NCBI GenBank assembly: GCA_947382875.1
Contig: CANDBG010000016.1
Span: 1 to 48,130 of the forward strand
DNA from: an uncultured Oscillibacter sp.
Lineage (GTDB): Bacteria; Bacillota; Clostridia; Oscillospirales; Oscillospiraceae
Direction of reading: 5' to 3'
Length of the DNA stretch: 48,130 nt
The position numbers and the translations under genes were made by a program. Shown piece after piece: positions 25,090-34,645 of this stretch. The notes under the pieces are model-generated. The model ran no database searches. It was not told the origin of the DNA and was given only the letters and a program-made list of their open reading frames with translations. Each line of letters starts with the position of its first letter. Within the stretch, counting starts at the first letter, position 1.

Positions 25090-25333
25090 TTCGGCTCTTT
25101 TGAGAAAACATTTCAAAAAAGCTTGCAGCAGCAGGAAAAGCACAAGGGTGGAAAAAAGGAATATAAAATACCAAAAATTTTCTCCAAAATCTCCGACAGA
25201 AGCTTGCATATTGCACAAAAAAATGTCCGCTAATATGGTATATCTATCTATTGAAACCGATTAACTTATGTATTAAAATACCACCGAGTCGGTCTCTTGC
25301 GACCGCAGATTTGAAAACTAGGAGGAAATGAAA

Positions 25334-26371
25334 GTGAAGAATCTGAAAAAATTTATGGCTGGTATGCTGACTCTTGTGATGTGCCTCGCCATGCTGACCA
25401 GCTGCGGCGGCGACAGCGGCCAGAGCAGTGGCGGCGGCGACCAGAGCAGCGGCGGTGACGGCGGCGAGAAAACCTTCAACCTGAAGCTCGCCCATGGCCT
25501 GGCCGAGGACCACGCGGTACATATTGCCATGACCGCCTGGGCCGATTCCATCAAGGAACAGTCCAACGGCACCATCAACATCGAAATTGTTCCCAACGGC
25601 ACCCTGGGCAGCGAAACCGACTGCCTGAACGCCATCACCATGGGCGCTCTGGAAATGACCAAGGTTTCCGCCTCTGTGCTGGGCAACTTCAAGCCGGAGT
25701 GGAACGTTGCTTCCGTGCCCTACGTCTTCAACGATAAAGATCACTTCTATAAGGTCATGGACGGCGAAATCGCTCAGGACCTGTACAAGCTCACCGAGGA
25801 CAACGGCTTCATTGGCCTTACCTGGCTGGAGTCCGGCGCCCGCTCCTTCTACACTGCAAAGACTCCGATTCGTACCCCCGCCGACCTGAACGGCTTGAAG
25901 ATTCGTACCATGGACTCCCAGATGGCCATTGACATGATGAGCGCACTGGGCGGCTCCGCACAGGTTATGGGTTACAGCGATATTTACTCCGGCATGCAGA
26001 CTGGCGTTATTGACGGCGCGGAGAACAACGTCACCGCTCTGCGCGACCACAAGGACGTGACCCAGTATTATTGCTTCGACGAACATACCCGTATTCCCGA
26101 TATCGTCGTGATCTCCACCAAAGTCTGGAATGAAATGTCCGACAGCCAGAAGCAGATTATGCAGGATACTGCGGTTGAGATGACGAATAATTACAAGACC
26201 GCCTGGAAAGAGTTCGAGGACGAGGTTCTTGCCACAGCCGACAACGTGGAGCTGATTCGTGACGTGGATATCGCCGCGTTCCAGGCGGCCTGCCAGCCGA
26301 TTTATGACAGCCTGAAGAACGGTGATCCTGCGGTCTACGCTTACGTGGAGCGCATTCAGGGCGCCGCCTGA
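25334..26371 (+). CDS. dctP: TRAP transporter substrate-binding lipoprotein
   Basis: The lipoprotein signal ends at LTSC (Cys24 counted from the GTG), then a Gly/Ser-rich linker, then the DctP fold with LAHGLAEDHAVHIAMTAWADSIKEQ and the carboxylate-binding Arg region in LNGLKIRTMDS. TVTALRDH-like ending NVTALRDHK is near the tail. The GTG at 25334 lies eight bases after AGGAGG; the ATG at 25328 is too close. It binds an organic acid outside the membrane for DctQM. Downstream uronate genes suggest a sugar acid or acidic oligosaccharide. Confidence 0.92.
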   Translation: MKNLKKFMAGMLTLVMCLAMLTSCGGDSGQSSGGGDQSSGGDGGEKTFNLKLAHGLAEDHAVHIAMTAWADSIKEQSNGTINIEIVPNGTLGSETDCLNAITMGALEMTKVSASVLGNFKPEWNVASVPYVFNDKDHFYKVMDGEIAQDLYKLTEDNGFIGLTWLESGARSFYTAKTPIRTPADLNGLKIRTMDSQMAIDMMSALGGSAQVMGYSDIYSGMQTGVIDGAENNVTALRDHKDVTQYYCFDEHTRIPDIVVISTKVWNEMSDSQKQIMQDTAVEMTNNYKTAWKEFEDEVLATADNVELIRDVDIAAFQAACQPIYDSLKNGDPAVYAYVERIQGAA

Positions 26372-26523
26372 CCGAAGAATCCCTTGACGCCTGGTTCCCC
26401 TGTGGAATACCGGTCCTGAAACGGCGCGGCCCGGAAATAGCTGCAGCCCTTTCCTGGCTGCGCCAGTATGTATAGAGAATACCTACGTCATTTTGAAATT
26501 AGCCCGAAGGAGGAGATCGGAAC

Positions 26524-27003
26524 TTGAAACGGGTTGATAACATTCTAAACATGGTCATGCGCTTTTTGATGGCGGTGGCGATGGGTGCACTGGTGGTCGG
26601 CGGTATCTATCAGGTCGGCGCCCGCCTGATCGGTGCAAACGCTACCTTCGTCGACGAATTCCTGCGCTACGTCTTGATTTGGGCCTCCATGATCGGCTCG
26701 GCATACTGCTTTTACCGCGACGAACACCTTTCGCTTGATCTGGTCAAAGACCGGGTGAAAGGCCCCGTTGCCATTGCCCTCACTGTTTTTATCGAGTGCG
26801 CGATTCTGTTCTTTGTCATCTATGTCTTTGTTTACGGAGGCTTCCGGATGACCGCAAGCGCCAACAACGCTTCTTCCGTTATGCGCATTCCCTTTAAGCT
26901 GCTCTATTCGGTTATGCCGATTTCCGGCGCGCTGATTGTCCTCGGCCGGATTTTGAAGTATCTGAACCTGCTTTCAGAGAAAAAAGAAGGAGGTAAGACG
27001 TAA
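26524..27003 (+). CDS. dctQ: TRAP transporter small permease
   Basis: The 159-residue protein has four transmembrane segments in DctQ pattern, with VDEFLRYVLIWASMIGSAYCFYRDEHLSLD as the conserved second-helix region. It starts with TTG, supported by AAGGAGGAG seven bases upstream. It overlaps dctM (TAATG). It joins DctM in sodium-driven uptake. Confidence 0.9.
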   Translation: MKRVDNILNMVMRFLMAVAMGALVVGGIYQVGARLIGANATFVDEFLRYVLIWASMIGSAYCFYRDEHLSLDLVKDRVKGPVAIALTVFIECAILFFVIYVFVYGGFRMTASANNASSVMRIPFKLLYSVMPISGALIVLGRILKYLNLLSEKKEGGKT

Positions 27004-28325
27004 TGGTAACGCAAGCAATTCTCGTTCTTTTCGGCAGCTTCTTTATCATGCTGTTTGCCGGCGTCCCTATCTCCGCCGGTATCGGCATCGCTTCCGTCGC
27101 TACCGCGATTTCCAGCGGGATGGATCCCGCCGTCTTCGCGCCGATGGCGGCCCAGCGGTGCTTCTCTGGTCTGGACTCCTTCTCCCTGCTGGCCCTGCCC
27201 TTCTTCTCCCTGGGCGGCAACCTGATGAACAAGGGCGGCATTGCACGCCGTCTGATTCGTCTGGCCCGTCTGCTGGTGGGCAATACGCCCGGTTATCTGG
27301 CGACGACCAACGTGCTTGCCAATATGTTCTTTGGCGCGGTGTCCGGCTCCTCTGTGGCCGCCGCCTCCGCCATGGGTTCCATTATGAGCCCCCTGGAATC
27401 CGAGGAGGGCTATGACGCCAACTATGCCGCTGCCGTCAACATCTGCTCCGCTCCCACCGGACAGCTCATTCCCCCCAGCGGCGGCCTCATTCTCTACTCC
27501 ATCACTGCCGGCGGCGTGTCCGTCGCGGCCCTGTTTATGGGCGGCTACCTCACCGGTATCGCTCTGGGTGTGGCCGTGGCAATCGTGGCGATGATTCTGT
27601 CGATCAAGATGGGCTACAAGAAGTCTACTGTAAAGGAAGAAGACCCCGCTTGGAAAATCTGGGTCGAAGCCATTCCCGCCCTGCTGGCCGTCGTCATTGT
27701 TATGGGCGGCATCATGACCGGTAAGTTTACTGCTACCGAAGCCGGCGTGGTTATGTGCCTCTATTGCGGACTGCTCTCCATCTTCTATCGTGAACTCAGC
27801 CTCAAAACCCTCTATGACCTGCTGGCGGACACCATGAAAGGCTCCGCAACCATCCTGTTCCTGATTGCGGCTTCTTCCATTATGTCCTACGTCATGTCTT
27901 ACACCGGCATCCCCGCCGCCATCAGCAGCGCGCTGATGAGCGTGTCCAACAACCGCTATGTGCTGCTGTTGATCATGAATGTGTTCCTGCTGGTGATGGG
28001 CTGCTTCCTGGACCTGACCCCTGCAGTCCTCATCTTTACCCCGATTTTCCTGCCGATTGCCCGGAGCGTCGGCATGAGCGATGTTCACTTCGGCCTGATG
28101 CTCATTATGAACCTCGTGATCGGCTCCGTTACCCCGCCGGTGGGTTCCGTTCTGTTCGTGGGCTGCGGCGTGGCCAAGGTGAAAATCGAGGGGGTTGTCA
28201 AGTACATCCTGCCGATGTTTGTTGCTATGGTTATCGCGCTGTTCCTGGTCACCTTTATCCCTGCCATTCCTTTGATTCTCCCCTACCTGACGAATCAGGT
28301 GGAGAGCTTCTGGTGGCTTAGCTGA
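27003..28325 (+). CDS. dctM: TRAP transporter large permease
   Basis: The 440-residue permease has about twelve segments and DctM features: GVPISAGIGIASVATAI, the MFFGAVSGSSVAAASAMGSIM loop, APTGQLIPPSG, a second-half GCFLDLTPAVLIFTPIFLPI loop, and LVIGSVTPPVGSVLFVGC. The ATG overlaps the dctQ stop. It ends 60 bases before a strong terminator. Confidence 0.95.
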   Translation: MVTQAILVLFGSFFIMLFAGVPISAGIGIASVATAISSGMDPAVFAPMAAQRCFSGLDSFSLLALPFFSLGGNLMNKGGIARRLIRLARLLVGNTPGYLATTNVLANMFFGAVSGSSVAAASAMGSIMSPLESEEGYDANYAAAVNICSAPTGQLIPPSGGLILYSITAGGVSVAALFMGGYLTGIALGVAVAIVAMILSIKMGYKKSTVKEEDPAWKIWVEAIPALLAVVIVMGGIMTGKFTATEAGVVMCLYCGLLSIFYRELSLKTLYDLLADTMKGSATILFLIAASSIMSYVMSYTGIPAAISSALMSVSNNRYVLLLIMNVFLLVMGCFLDLTPAVLIFTPIFLPIARSVGMSDVHFGLMLIMNLVIGSVTPPVGSVLFVGCGVAKVKIEGVVKYILPMFVAMVIALFLVTFIPAIPLILPYLTNQVESFWWLS

Positions 28326-28386
28326 ACAGCTCACTGACGGCTTAGTTGCCTCCGTGATTGGCGGTAAAGTCTCCGTGGTTATGAGG

Positions 28387-28440
28387 CGGCTTCCGGCCAA
28401 CGTGTCCCTTTGAACGCTGGCCGGAAGCCGTCTTGTTATT
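28387..28440 (+). terminator. Strong terminator between the TRAP and enzyme genes
   Basis: A 16-bp stem with one mismatch pairs 28387-28402 with 28415-28430, followed by a TCTTGTTATTTTT tail. It may limit readthrough from the transporter genes into the GH31 genes, giving unequal levels; otherwise the enzymes need their own promoter, which was not found. Confidence 0.85.
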
Positions 28441-28467
28441 TTTAATTTGTCAGGAGTGAACTCTATT

Positions 28468-30960
28468 ATGAAAATCTGTTCCGTGATGACTGGCTTGGAG
28501 CGTCTGCCCGGCGCGTTCCTGCTGCACACAAACTGCGCTGACATCAAAGTGTACTTCGTCACCGACGAGATCATTCGTGTGCGGGCCGCCTTCGACAAGG
28601 AATTCGCTGAGGAATCCTATGTACTGGCCGCCACCGCCTGGGAAGACCGTCTCGATTCCCTGTTCCAGGGCGAGCGGACCCGTCTGGAACCCTTCCAGCC
28701 TGCCGTGTCCGAAGGCGAAGAAATGCTCACCTTCGACACCGGCAAGCTCCGTTTGGAGGTCGACAAAAATCCCCTCTCCTTCCGGCTCTATGACAGCGAG
28801 GGCGCCCTGCTCTATCAGGATCTCGCGGGCAATCCCTTCGTGCTGGACTCCAATCATCGCGTGGTCCATTACAGCCGTATGGACGAGGAGGACTGCTTCT
28901 ATGGATTCGGCGAGAAGACCGGCCTGTTGAATAAAAACAAGGAGTTCCTCCGCCAGCGCGCCACCGACGCCATGGGCTACGACGCGGAAAAAATGGACAC
29001 TCTGTATAAGCATATCCCCTTCTATATCCGCCTCAGCCGGACTACCCAAAAGGCGGTGGGCCTGTTCTACCACAACTTCTATGAGTCCGTTTTCAACATG
29101 GGCCGGGAGAAAAGCAACTACTGGCCCCGCTACACCTACTGGCAGGCCGATGGCGGTGACATCGACCTGTTCCTGCTGGGCGGCAATACCCTCGCCCGGA
29201 TTGTGGATAATTACACCCTGCTGACGGGCCGTCCGGCCCTGCTGCCCAAGCGGGCTTTGGGCTATCAGGGGTCCTCCATGTACTACCCCGAGTTGGAAAA
29301 GGATAGCGATGACGCTGTGTTGGAGTTCATCGATACCATTAAGGAAGAGGGCTTCCCGATTGACGGCTTCCATCTGTCCTCCGGCTACACCAGCTATCAG
29401 AACCGCCGCTGCGTGTTTGTCTGGAACACCGAGCGTTTCAAGGACCCCAGAGCCTACTTTGCGGCCATGAATGAAAAGGGCGCGCAGAACGTACCCAACG
29501 TGAAGCCGGGCATTTTGCTCATGCACCCGATGTTTGACGAGTTCAAGGATAAGGGCGTTTTTGTCAAGGAGGCGGACAGCGAGGATTATGCCGTCGGCAA
29601 ATGGTGGGGCGGCGACGGCGCGTTCTGGGACTACACCAAGCCTGAAGCCCGAGAAGCCTGGAAAAAATACCTCACCGACGCCATCATTGACGTGGGCACC
29701 GACTCCGTTTGGAACGACAACTGCGAGTACGACAGCCTTCTGGACAAGGACAGCCGGGTTGACTTCGACGGCAAGGGCGGCACCATCGGCCAGCTCAAGC
29801 CGATTATGTGCACCATCATGTGCAAAATCGGCGGCGACGCCGTGGTTGAGCATAACCCGGACGCCCGTCCGTATGTGGTGTGCCGCAGCGGTTCCTCCGG
29901 CATCCAGAAGTACGCGCAGAATTGGTGCGGCGATAACTACACCAGCTGGAAATCCCTGCAATATAACATCCCGATTATTATGGGTATGGGTCTCTCCGGC
30001 CAGCCTAACGAGGGCGCGGATATTGGCGGCTTTGCCGGCCCCGCTCCTGATGAAGAACTTTTCGTGCGCTGGGTGCAGAACGGCGTTTTCCAGCCTCGCT
30101 TCTCCATCCACTCCGCAAGCAACGACAACACCGTGACCGAACCCTGGATGTACCGCAAATCCGCCGGGTTGATCCGCGACGCAATTCTCCTGCGCTACCG
30201 CATGACGCCCTACCTCTACTCCGCCGAGTACGAGGCCAGTCAGACCGGCGCGCCGATTATGCGGGCGTTGGTGTACGAGTTCCAGAATGACCCCGCGGTT
30301 TACGACCAGAGCTTCGAATTCCTTTATGGCCGGGATATCCTGGTCGCCAACGTCCTTGAACCGGGCGCGGCGAGCCGGAAGGTCTACCTCCCCGCCGGGT
30401 GCAAGTGGTACGACTGGAACGACAACTTCAAGTGCTACGAAGGCGGACAGACCATCGAGGTTCCCGTCACGCTGGAAACCATTCCAATGTTCGTCCGGGA
30501 AGGCGCGATCATTCCCCTGGCCTCGAACCAGCTCATGAACATGGAACGCGATCACGCAACCGGCCTCCACATTGTCATGGCCCCCGGCGGCGACCGCACC
30601 TATACCCTCTATGACGACGACGGCGTGACCAACGACTTCAAAAAGGGCGTGTACCGTAAGACGAACATTCATATGTCCGGTACCGACGTGGTGAGGGTCG
30701 ACTTCCGCGCCGAGGGCAGCTACACCGATTTCGTGGAAACCGTTACCGTCGAGATGATTCGCAAGGACCGCAGTCCGTTCTGGGTGGCCCTGGGCGACAC
30801 AAAACTGGAGCACTATCTGAACCGCCGTAAGTTTGAGGCTGCGGAATCCGGCTGGTATTACAGCCAGACCAAAAAGGCCGTTCTGGTCAAGTACCCCAAT
30901 CCGAAGAAGGATCTGACCCTCACCGTTTCGTTTGAAGACTTCGATTTGATCGGGATGTAA
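28468..30960 (+). CDS. Glycoside hydrolase family 31 protein A (830 aa)
   Basis: The protein is GH31 (alpha-glucosidase/alpha-xylosidase type), which cleaves alpha-glycosidic ends. The beta-sandwich N-terminal domain includes FYGFGEKTG. The barrel carries the nucleophile motif SVWNDNCEYD with D417, and the acid/base motif WCGDNYTSW with D489, then GADIGGFAG and MVREGAIIPL-like FVREGAIIPL near the C-terminus. There is no signal peptide, so it acts in the cytoplasm. CAGGAG is 11 bases before the ATG at 28468. The next gene is a paralog. The substrate is unknown; TRAP and uronate neighbours suggest an acidic oligosaccharide. Confidence 0.92.
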   Translation: MKICSVMTGLERLPGAFLLHTNCADIKVYFVTDEIIRVRAAFDKEFAEESYVLAATAWEDRLDSLFQGERTRLEPFQPAVSEGEEMLTFDTGKLRLEVDKNPLSFRLYDSEGALLYQDLAGNPFVLDSNHRVVHYSRMDEEDCFYGFGEKTGLLNKNKEFLRQRATDAMGYDAEKMDTLYKHIPFYIRLSRTTQKAVGLFYHNFYESVFNMGREKSNYWPRYTYWQADGGDIDLFLLGGNTLARIVDNYTLLTGRPALLPKRALGYQGSSMYYPELEKDSDDAVLEFIDTIKEEGFPIDGFHLSSGYTSYQNRRCVFVWNTERFKDPRAYFAAMNEKGAQNVPNVKPGILLMHPMFDEFKDKGVFVKEADSEDYAVGKWWGGDGAFWDYTKPEAREAWKKYLTDAIIDVGTDSVWNDNCEYDSLLDKDSRVDFDGKGGTIGQLKPIMCTIMCKIGGDAVVEHNPDARPYVVCRSGSSGIQKYAQNWCGDNYTSWKSLQYNIPIIMGMGLSGQPNEGADIGGFAGPAPDEELFVRWVQNGVFQPRFSIHSASNDNTVTEPWMYRKSAGLIRDAILLRYRMTPYLYSAEYEASQTGAPIMRALVYEFQNDPAVYDQSFEFLYGRDILVANVLEPGAASRKVYLPAGCKWYDWNDNFKCYEGGQTIEVPVTLETIPMFVREGAIIPLASNQLMNMERDHATGLHIVMAPGGDRTYTLYDDDGVTNDFKKGVYRKTNIHMSGTDVVRVDFRAEGSYTDFVETVTVEMIRKDRSPFWVALGDTKLEHYLNRRKFEAAESGWYYSQTKKAVLVKYPNPKKDLTLTVSFEDFDLIGM

Positions 30961-30981
30961 CCCGGAAAGGAGAACTTCCTT

Positions 30982-33507
30982 ATGCTTTTGAAACAGTACG
31001 TCTCACACGAAAAAACCCCCGTGGGTCATGTGGTCCACGGGGACCAGGCGGACATTCTGCTCGTGTTCCTCAGCAGCGACGTGATTCGCATTCGGGTATC
31101 CTTTTCCCGGGAGTTTCCCGAACAGTCCTACACCCTCGTGACCACCGCCTGGGCCGATCGCCTGGACCCGATCTTCGAAGGCGAACGCACCCGTATTGCG
31201 CCCCTGGACGTACCCTGCGAGGAAAGCGAGTCCGCTCTGACCTTCCGCACCGACACGTTAAAGCTGGTGATGAAAAAGGAAGCGCTGTCCTTTTCACTGT
31301 ACACCGCCGACGGCGCGTGCATCTACCGCGACTTGGCCGAACGCGCCTTTGAAATCGACCAGCTGGGGCGGATCAGCCACTACTCCTGCATGGACCGTCA
31401 GCAGGATCACTTCTTCGGCTTCGGCGAGAAAACCGGCTACTTGGACAAGAAAGGCCGCCGCCTGCGCATGAGCCCCAAGGACGCCATCGGACACGATCCC
31501 GAAAACGGCGACCCGATGTACAAGCACATTCCTTTTTATATCCGGATCAGCGAGCGCAATCTCCACGCCCTGGGCCTGTTCTATCATAACTCCTACGACT
31601 GTGTGTTCGACATGGGCCAGGAAATCAGCGGCTACTGGGAACGTTACTGCTACTGGCAGGCCGACGGCGGCGACATTGATTTGTTCCTCATCAACGGTCC
31701 CCGCATGGCCGACGTGATTGACCGCTATACCTGGCTCACCGGGCGTACCGCTTTGCCAACCAAGCAGTCTCTGGGCTTCTGCGCCTCCACCATGTATTAC
31801 GCCGAGTTGGAAAAGGACTGTGACCAGGAGATTTATAAGGTCATCGACAAGCATCTTCAGGAGAAAATCTATATTGATAACTTCTGGCTGGCCTCCGGTT
31901 ACTCCTCCGGCGAGGAAGACAATCTGCGCTATACTTTCAACTGGAATTATAAACGGTTCCCCGACCCGGAAAAGTTTTTCGAGACCATGAACGCCAAGGG
32001 CATCAACGTCATCTGCAACCTGAAACCCGGTGTGCTGAAAAACCACCCGTACGCCAAGTACTACGAGGACCATGACGCGTTCATCAAGGCCCCCGGCGGC
32101 AAGGGCGACGCCTATGGCCGCTGGTGGGGCGGCGAGGGCCGGTTCATTGACTTCACCGGTCCCAAGGGCCGGGACGCCTGGAAGGAACTGCTGAAAAAGA
32201 ACATTCTCGGCAAGGGCGCAAAGACCGTCTGGAACGATAACTGCGAGATGGACGGCATCGACGACCGGGAGTCCCAATGCGACTTCGAGGGTGAAACCGG
32301 CACTATGGCCGAACTGAAAATCATCCATTCCAATATGATGGCCTACGTGGGCTGGAAGGCCCTGGAAGAAATGTACCCCAACGAGCGGCCCTACGTCATC
32401 AACCGGGCAGGCTTTGCCGGCATCCAGCGGTACGCGCAGGTCTGGGGCGGCGACAACCTGACCGATTGGAAAACCTTGAAATTCAACCTGGCAACCATTA
32501 TGGGCATGGGCCTTTCCGGCTGTGCCAATATGGGCTGTGACATTGGCGGCTTTGCCGGCGGCGCACCGGGTGGCGAACTGCTGCTGCGATGGATTCAGAG
32601 CGGTATTTTCCAGCCCCGGTTCACCATCAATTCTGCCAACGACGACAACACCGTCACACAGCCCTGGATGTATGAGGAGTACCTGCCTCAGGTTCAGGCG
32701 GCCTACGCCCTGCGCTACCGTCTGCTGCCCTACCTGTACTCCCTGATGTACGAGTCCAGCCAGACCGGTATGCCGGTCATGCGCCCGCTGTTTTTGGAGT
32801 TCCCCGAGGATGTGGCGTGCTACCGCGACAAGAATCTGACCTTTATGTTCGGCCCGGCTCTGCTGGTGGCGAACGTGGTAGAGGAAGGCGCGACCGAGCG
32901 CACCATCTACCTGCCCGCCGGAACCAAGTGGTACGACCTGAACGATTTCATGCGGGAATATGAGGGCGGTCAGACGATCACCCTTCCGGTGACGCCGGAT
33001 TCCATTCCGATGTTCCTGCGCGGCAGCGCAATCCTGTTCACGAGCGAGGATGTGACGCACATTCTCTCCGACACCATGCGTCAGCTGGACTTCACCATCT
33101 CCGCTGATACGGACTGCAGTGCGGTGTTCTATGATGACGACGGCCACACCCAGGATTTCAAGAAGGGCGTGTACGCCAAAACCACGATTTCCGTAAAGAG
33201 CGGCGACCGGAAGATTATTTCCTTCCGCAAGGAGGGCGCTTATCCCGGAACCGTGGAACGGCTGACGCTGAAAGTGGTCAGCAAGCAGAAGGGCGCGTAC
33301 TGGGTCAGCGTGGACGGAGAGCAGATTCCCCGTTTCCTGGTCCGGGACAACTGGGAGGATGCCGAATCCGGCTGGTACTACAACCTGTCCGACCGCACTA
33401 TCTGGATCAAGTGCGCGAAGCCGGACAAGGACCATTTTGATATTGTGGTGTCCACGGAGAAATTTGACCTCATTGGTATGGCCGATGAAATGGCAGTCAA
33501 GGAGTAA
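30982..33507 (+). CDS. Glycoside hydrolase family 31 protein B (841 aa)
   Basis: This paralog of GH31 A has the same layout: FFGFGEKTG, nucleophile motif TVWNDNCEMD with D419, acid/base motif WGGDNLTDW with D491, and CDIGGFAGG. It shares long segments with its neighbour but differs in the loops, as expected after duplication and divergence. It is cytoplasmic (no signal peptide), with an AAAGGAG site and a 21-base gap from GH31 A. Different linkage or sugar preference is likely. Confidence 0.92.
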   Translation: MLLKQYVSHEKTPVGHVVHGDQADILLVFLSSDVIRIRVSFSREFPEQSYTLVTTAWADRLDPIFEGERTRIAPLDVPCEESESALTFRTDTLKLVMKKEALSFSLYTADGACIYRDLAERAFEIDQLGRISHYSCMDRQQDHFFGFGEKTGYLDKKGRRLRMSPKDAIGHDPENGDPMYKHIPFYIRISERNLHALGLFYHNSYDCVFDMGQEISGYWERYCYWQADGGDIDLFLINGPRMADVIDRYTWLTGRTALPTKQSLGFCASTMYYAELEKDCDQEIYKVIDKHLQEKIYIDNFWLASGYSSGEEDNLRYTFNWNYKRFPDPEKFFETMNAKGINVICNLKPGVLKNHPYAKYYEDHDAFIKAPGGKGDAYGRWWGGEGRFIDFTGPKGRDAWKELLKKNILGKGAKTVWNDNCEMDGIDDRESQCDFEGETGTMAELKIIHSNMMAYVGWKALEEMYPNERPYVINRAGFAGIQRYAQVWGGDNLTDWKTLKFNLATIMGMGLSGCANMGCDIGGFAGGAPGGELLLRWIQSGIFQPRFTINSANDDNTVTQPWMYEEYLPQVQAAYALRYRLLPYLYSLMYESSQTGMPVMRPLFLEFPEDVACYRDKNLTFMFGPALLVANVVEEGATERTIYLPAGTKWYDLNDFMREYEGGQTITLPVTPDSIPMFLRGSAILFTSEDVTHILSDTMRQLDFTISADTDCSAVFYDDDGHTQDFKKGVYAKTTISVKSGDRKIISFRKEGAYPGTVERLTLKVVSKQKGAYWVSVDGEQIPRFLVRDNWEDAESGWYYNLSDRTIWIKCAKPDKDHFDIVVSTEKFDLIGMADEMAVKE

Positions 33508-33545
33508 TTCCCCGGCGGTTTGATTATTTTGTGAGGTGAATCATT

Positions 33546-34631
33546 ATGGCAATGAAAATGACTTGGCGCTGGTACGGAAAGGACAACGACAACATTCAGC
33601 TCAGCGACATCAAGCAGATTCCCGGCGTAGAGGGCATTGTCTGGGCGCTGCATGACAAGATGCCCGGCGAAATCTGGCAGCCCGAAGAGATTGCGGAGGT
33701 CAAAAAGCAGGCGGACGAGTACGGCTTCAACATTGATGTGGTGGAGTCGGTGAACGTACACGACGACATCAAAATCGGTCTGCCGACCCGCGACCAGTAT
33801 ATTGAGAACTACAAGCAGACCATTCGGAATCTGGCCCCCTTCGGCGTGAAGGTGATTTGCTACAACTTCATGCCCGTTTTCGACTGGACCCGTACCGACC
33901 TGTTCCATCCCGTCGGGGACGGCTCCACCGCCCTGTACTACGAGGCCGCGAAAATCAAGCAGGACCCCCACGAAATGGCCGATTACGTTATGTCCTTTAC
34001 CGAAAAGTACCATATGACGTTCCCCGGCTGGGAACCGGAGCGGATGGCGAAGCTGGATGAGCTTTTCGAGAAATACAAGGACGTCACGAAGGAAAAGCTC
34101 TGGGCAAACTTCAAATATTTCCTGGAAGCTATTCTGCCGACCTGCCATGAGTGCGGCATCAAAATGGCCGTTCACATGGACGATCCCCCGTGGGACATTT
34201 TCGGTCTTCCGCGGCTGTTTACGGACGCGGCGGCGATTGATTACTTCCTCAAGCTGGTGGACGATCCTTACAACTGCCTGACGCTGTGTTCCGGCAGTCT
34301 GAACGCCAACCCGAACAACAACGTAGCGGAGATTGTGCGCAGGCACGCGGACCGCATTGCCTTTGCCCACATCCGCAACATCAAGCACTTTGAGAACGGC
34401 GACTTTTCCGAGGCCGCTCACCGGGACTGCTGCGGTGAAACCGGCATTCTTGACATTCTGAAGGCGTATCACGACGCCGGCTGGGAGGGCTATATTCGTC
34501 CGGACCACGGCCGTCATCTGTGGGATGAGGTTCCGGGCAAGGTCCGCCCCGGCTACGGCCTCTATGACCGCGCTCTGGGTATTATGTATATGCTGGGCGT
34601 GTGGGATATGCTGGACAAACTGGAACAGTGA
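33546..34631 (+). CDS. uxuA: Mannonate dehydratase
   Basis: The 361-residue enzyme belongs to the UxuA family, which dehydrates D-mannonate to 2-keto-3-deoxygluconate with a divalent metal. Features are MTWRWYGKDNDNIQLSDIKQ near the start, GVKVICYNFMPVFDWTRTDL, a CGIKMAVHMDDPPW motif with metal His/Asp, and IRPDHGRHLWDE at the end. GAGGTGA site upstream. It is followed 14 bases later by uxaC. Confidence 0.95.
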   Translation: MAMKMTWRWYGKDNDNIQLSDIKQIPGVEGIVWALHDKMPGEIWQPEEIAEVKKQADEYGFNIDVVESVNVHDDIKIGLPTRDQYIENYKQTIRNLAPFGVKVICYNFMPVFDWTRTDLFHPVGDGSTALYYEAAKIKQDPHEMADYVMSFTEKYHMTFPGWEPERMAKLDELFEKYKDVTKEKLWANFKYFLEAILPTCHECGIKMAVHMDDPPWDIFGLPRLFTDAAAIDYFLKLVDDPYNCLTLCSGSLNANPNNNVAEIVRRHADRIAFAHIRNIKHFENGDFSEAAHRDCCGETGILDILKAYHDAGWEGYIRPDHGRHLWDEVPGKVRPGYGLYDRALGIMYMLGVWDMLDKLEQ

Positions 34632-34645
34632 AAGGAGCTGTCTGG

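Noticed and set aside
28450-30813. A 787-codon open frame antisense to GH31 A
   Set aside because: It mirrors the codon pattern of a strong GH31 gene, has no ribosome site and its product resembles no protein family.
31294-33435. A 713-codon open frame antisense to GH31 B
   Set aside because: Same reasons; the plus-strand GH31 motifs are intact across it.
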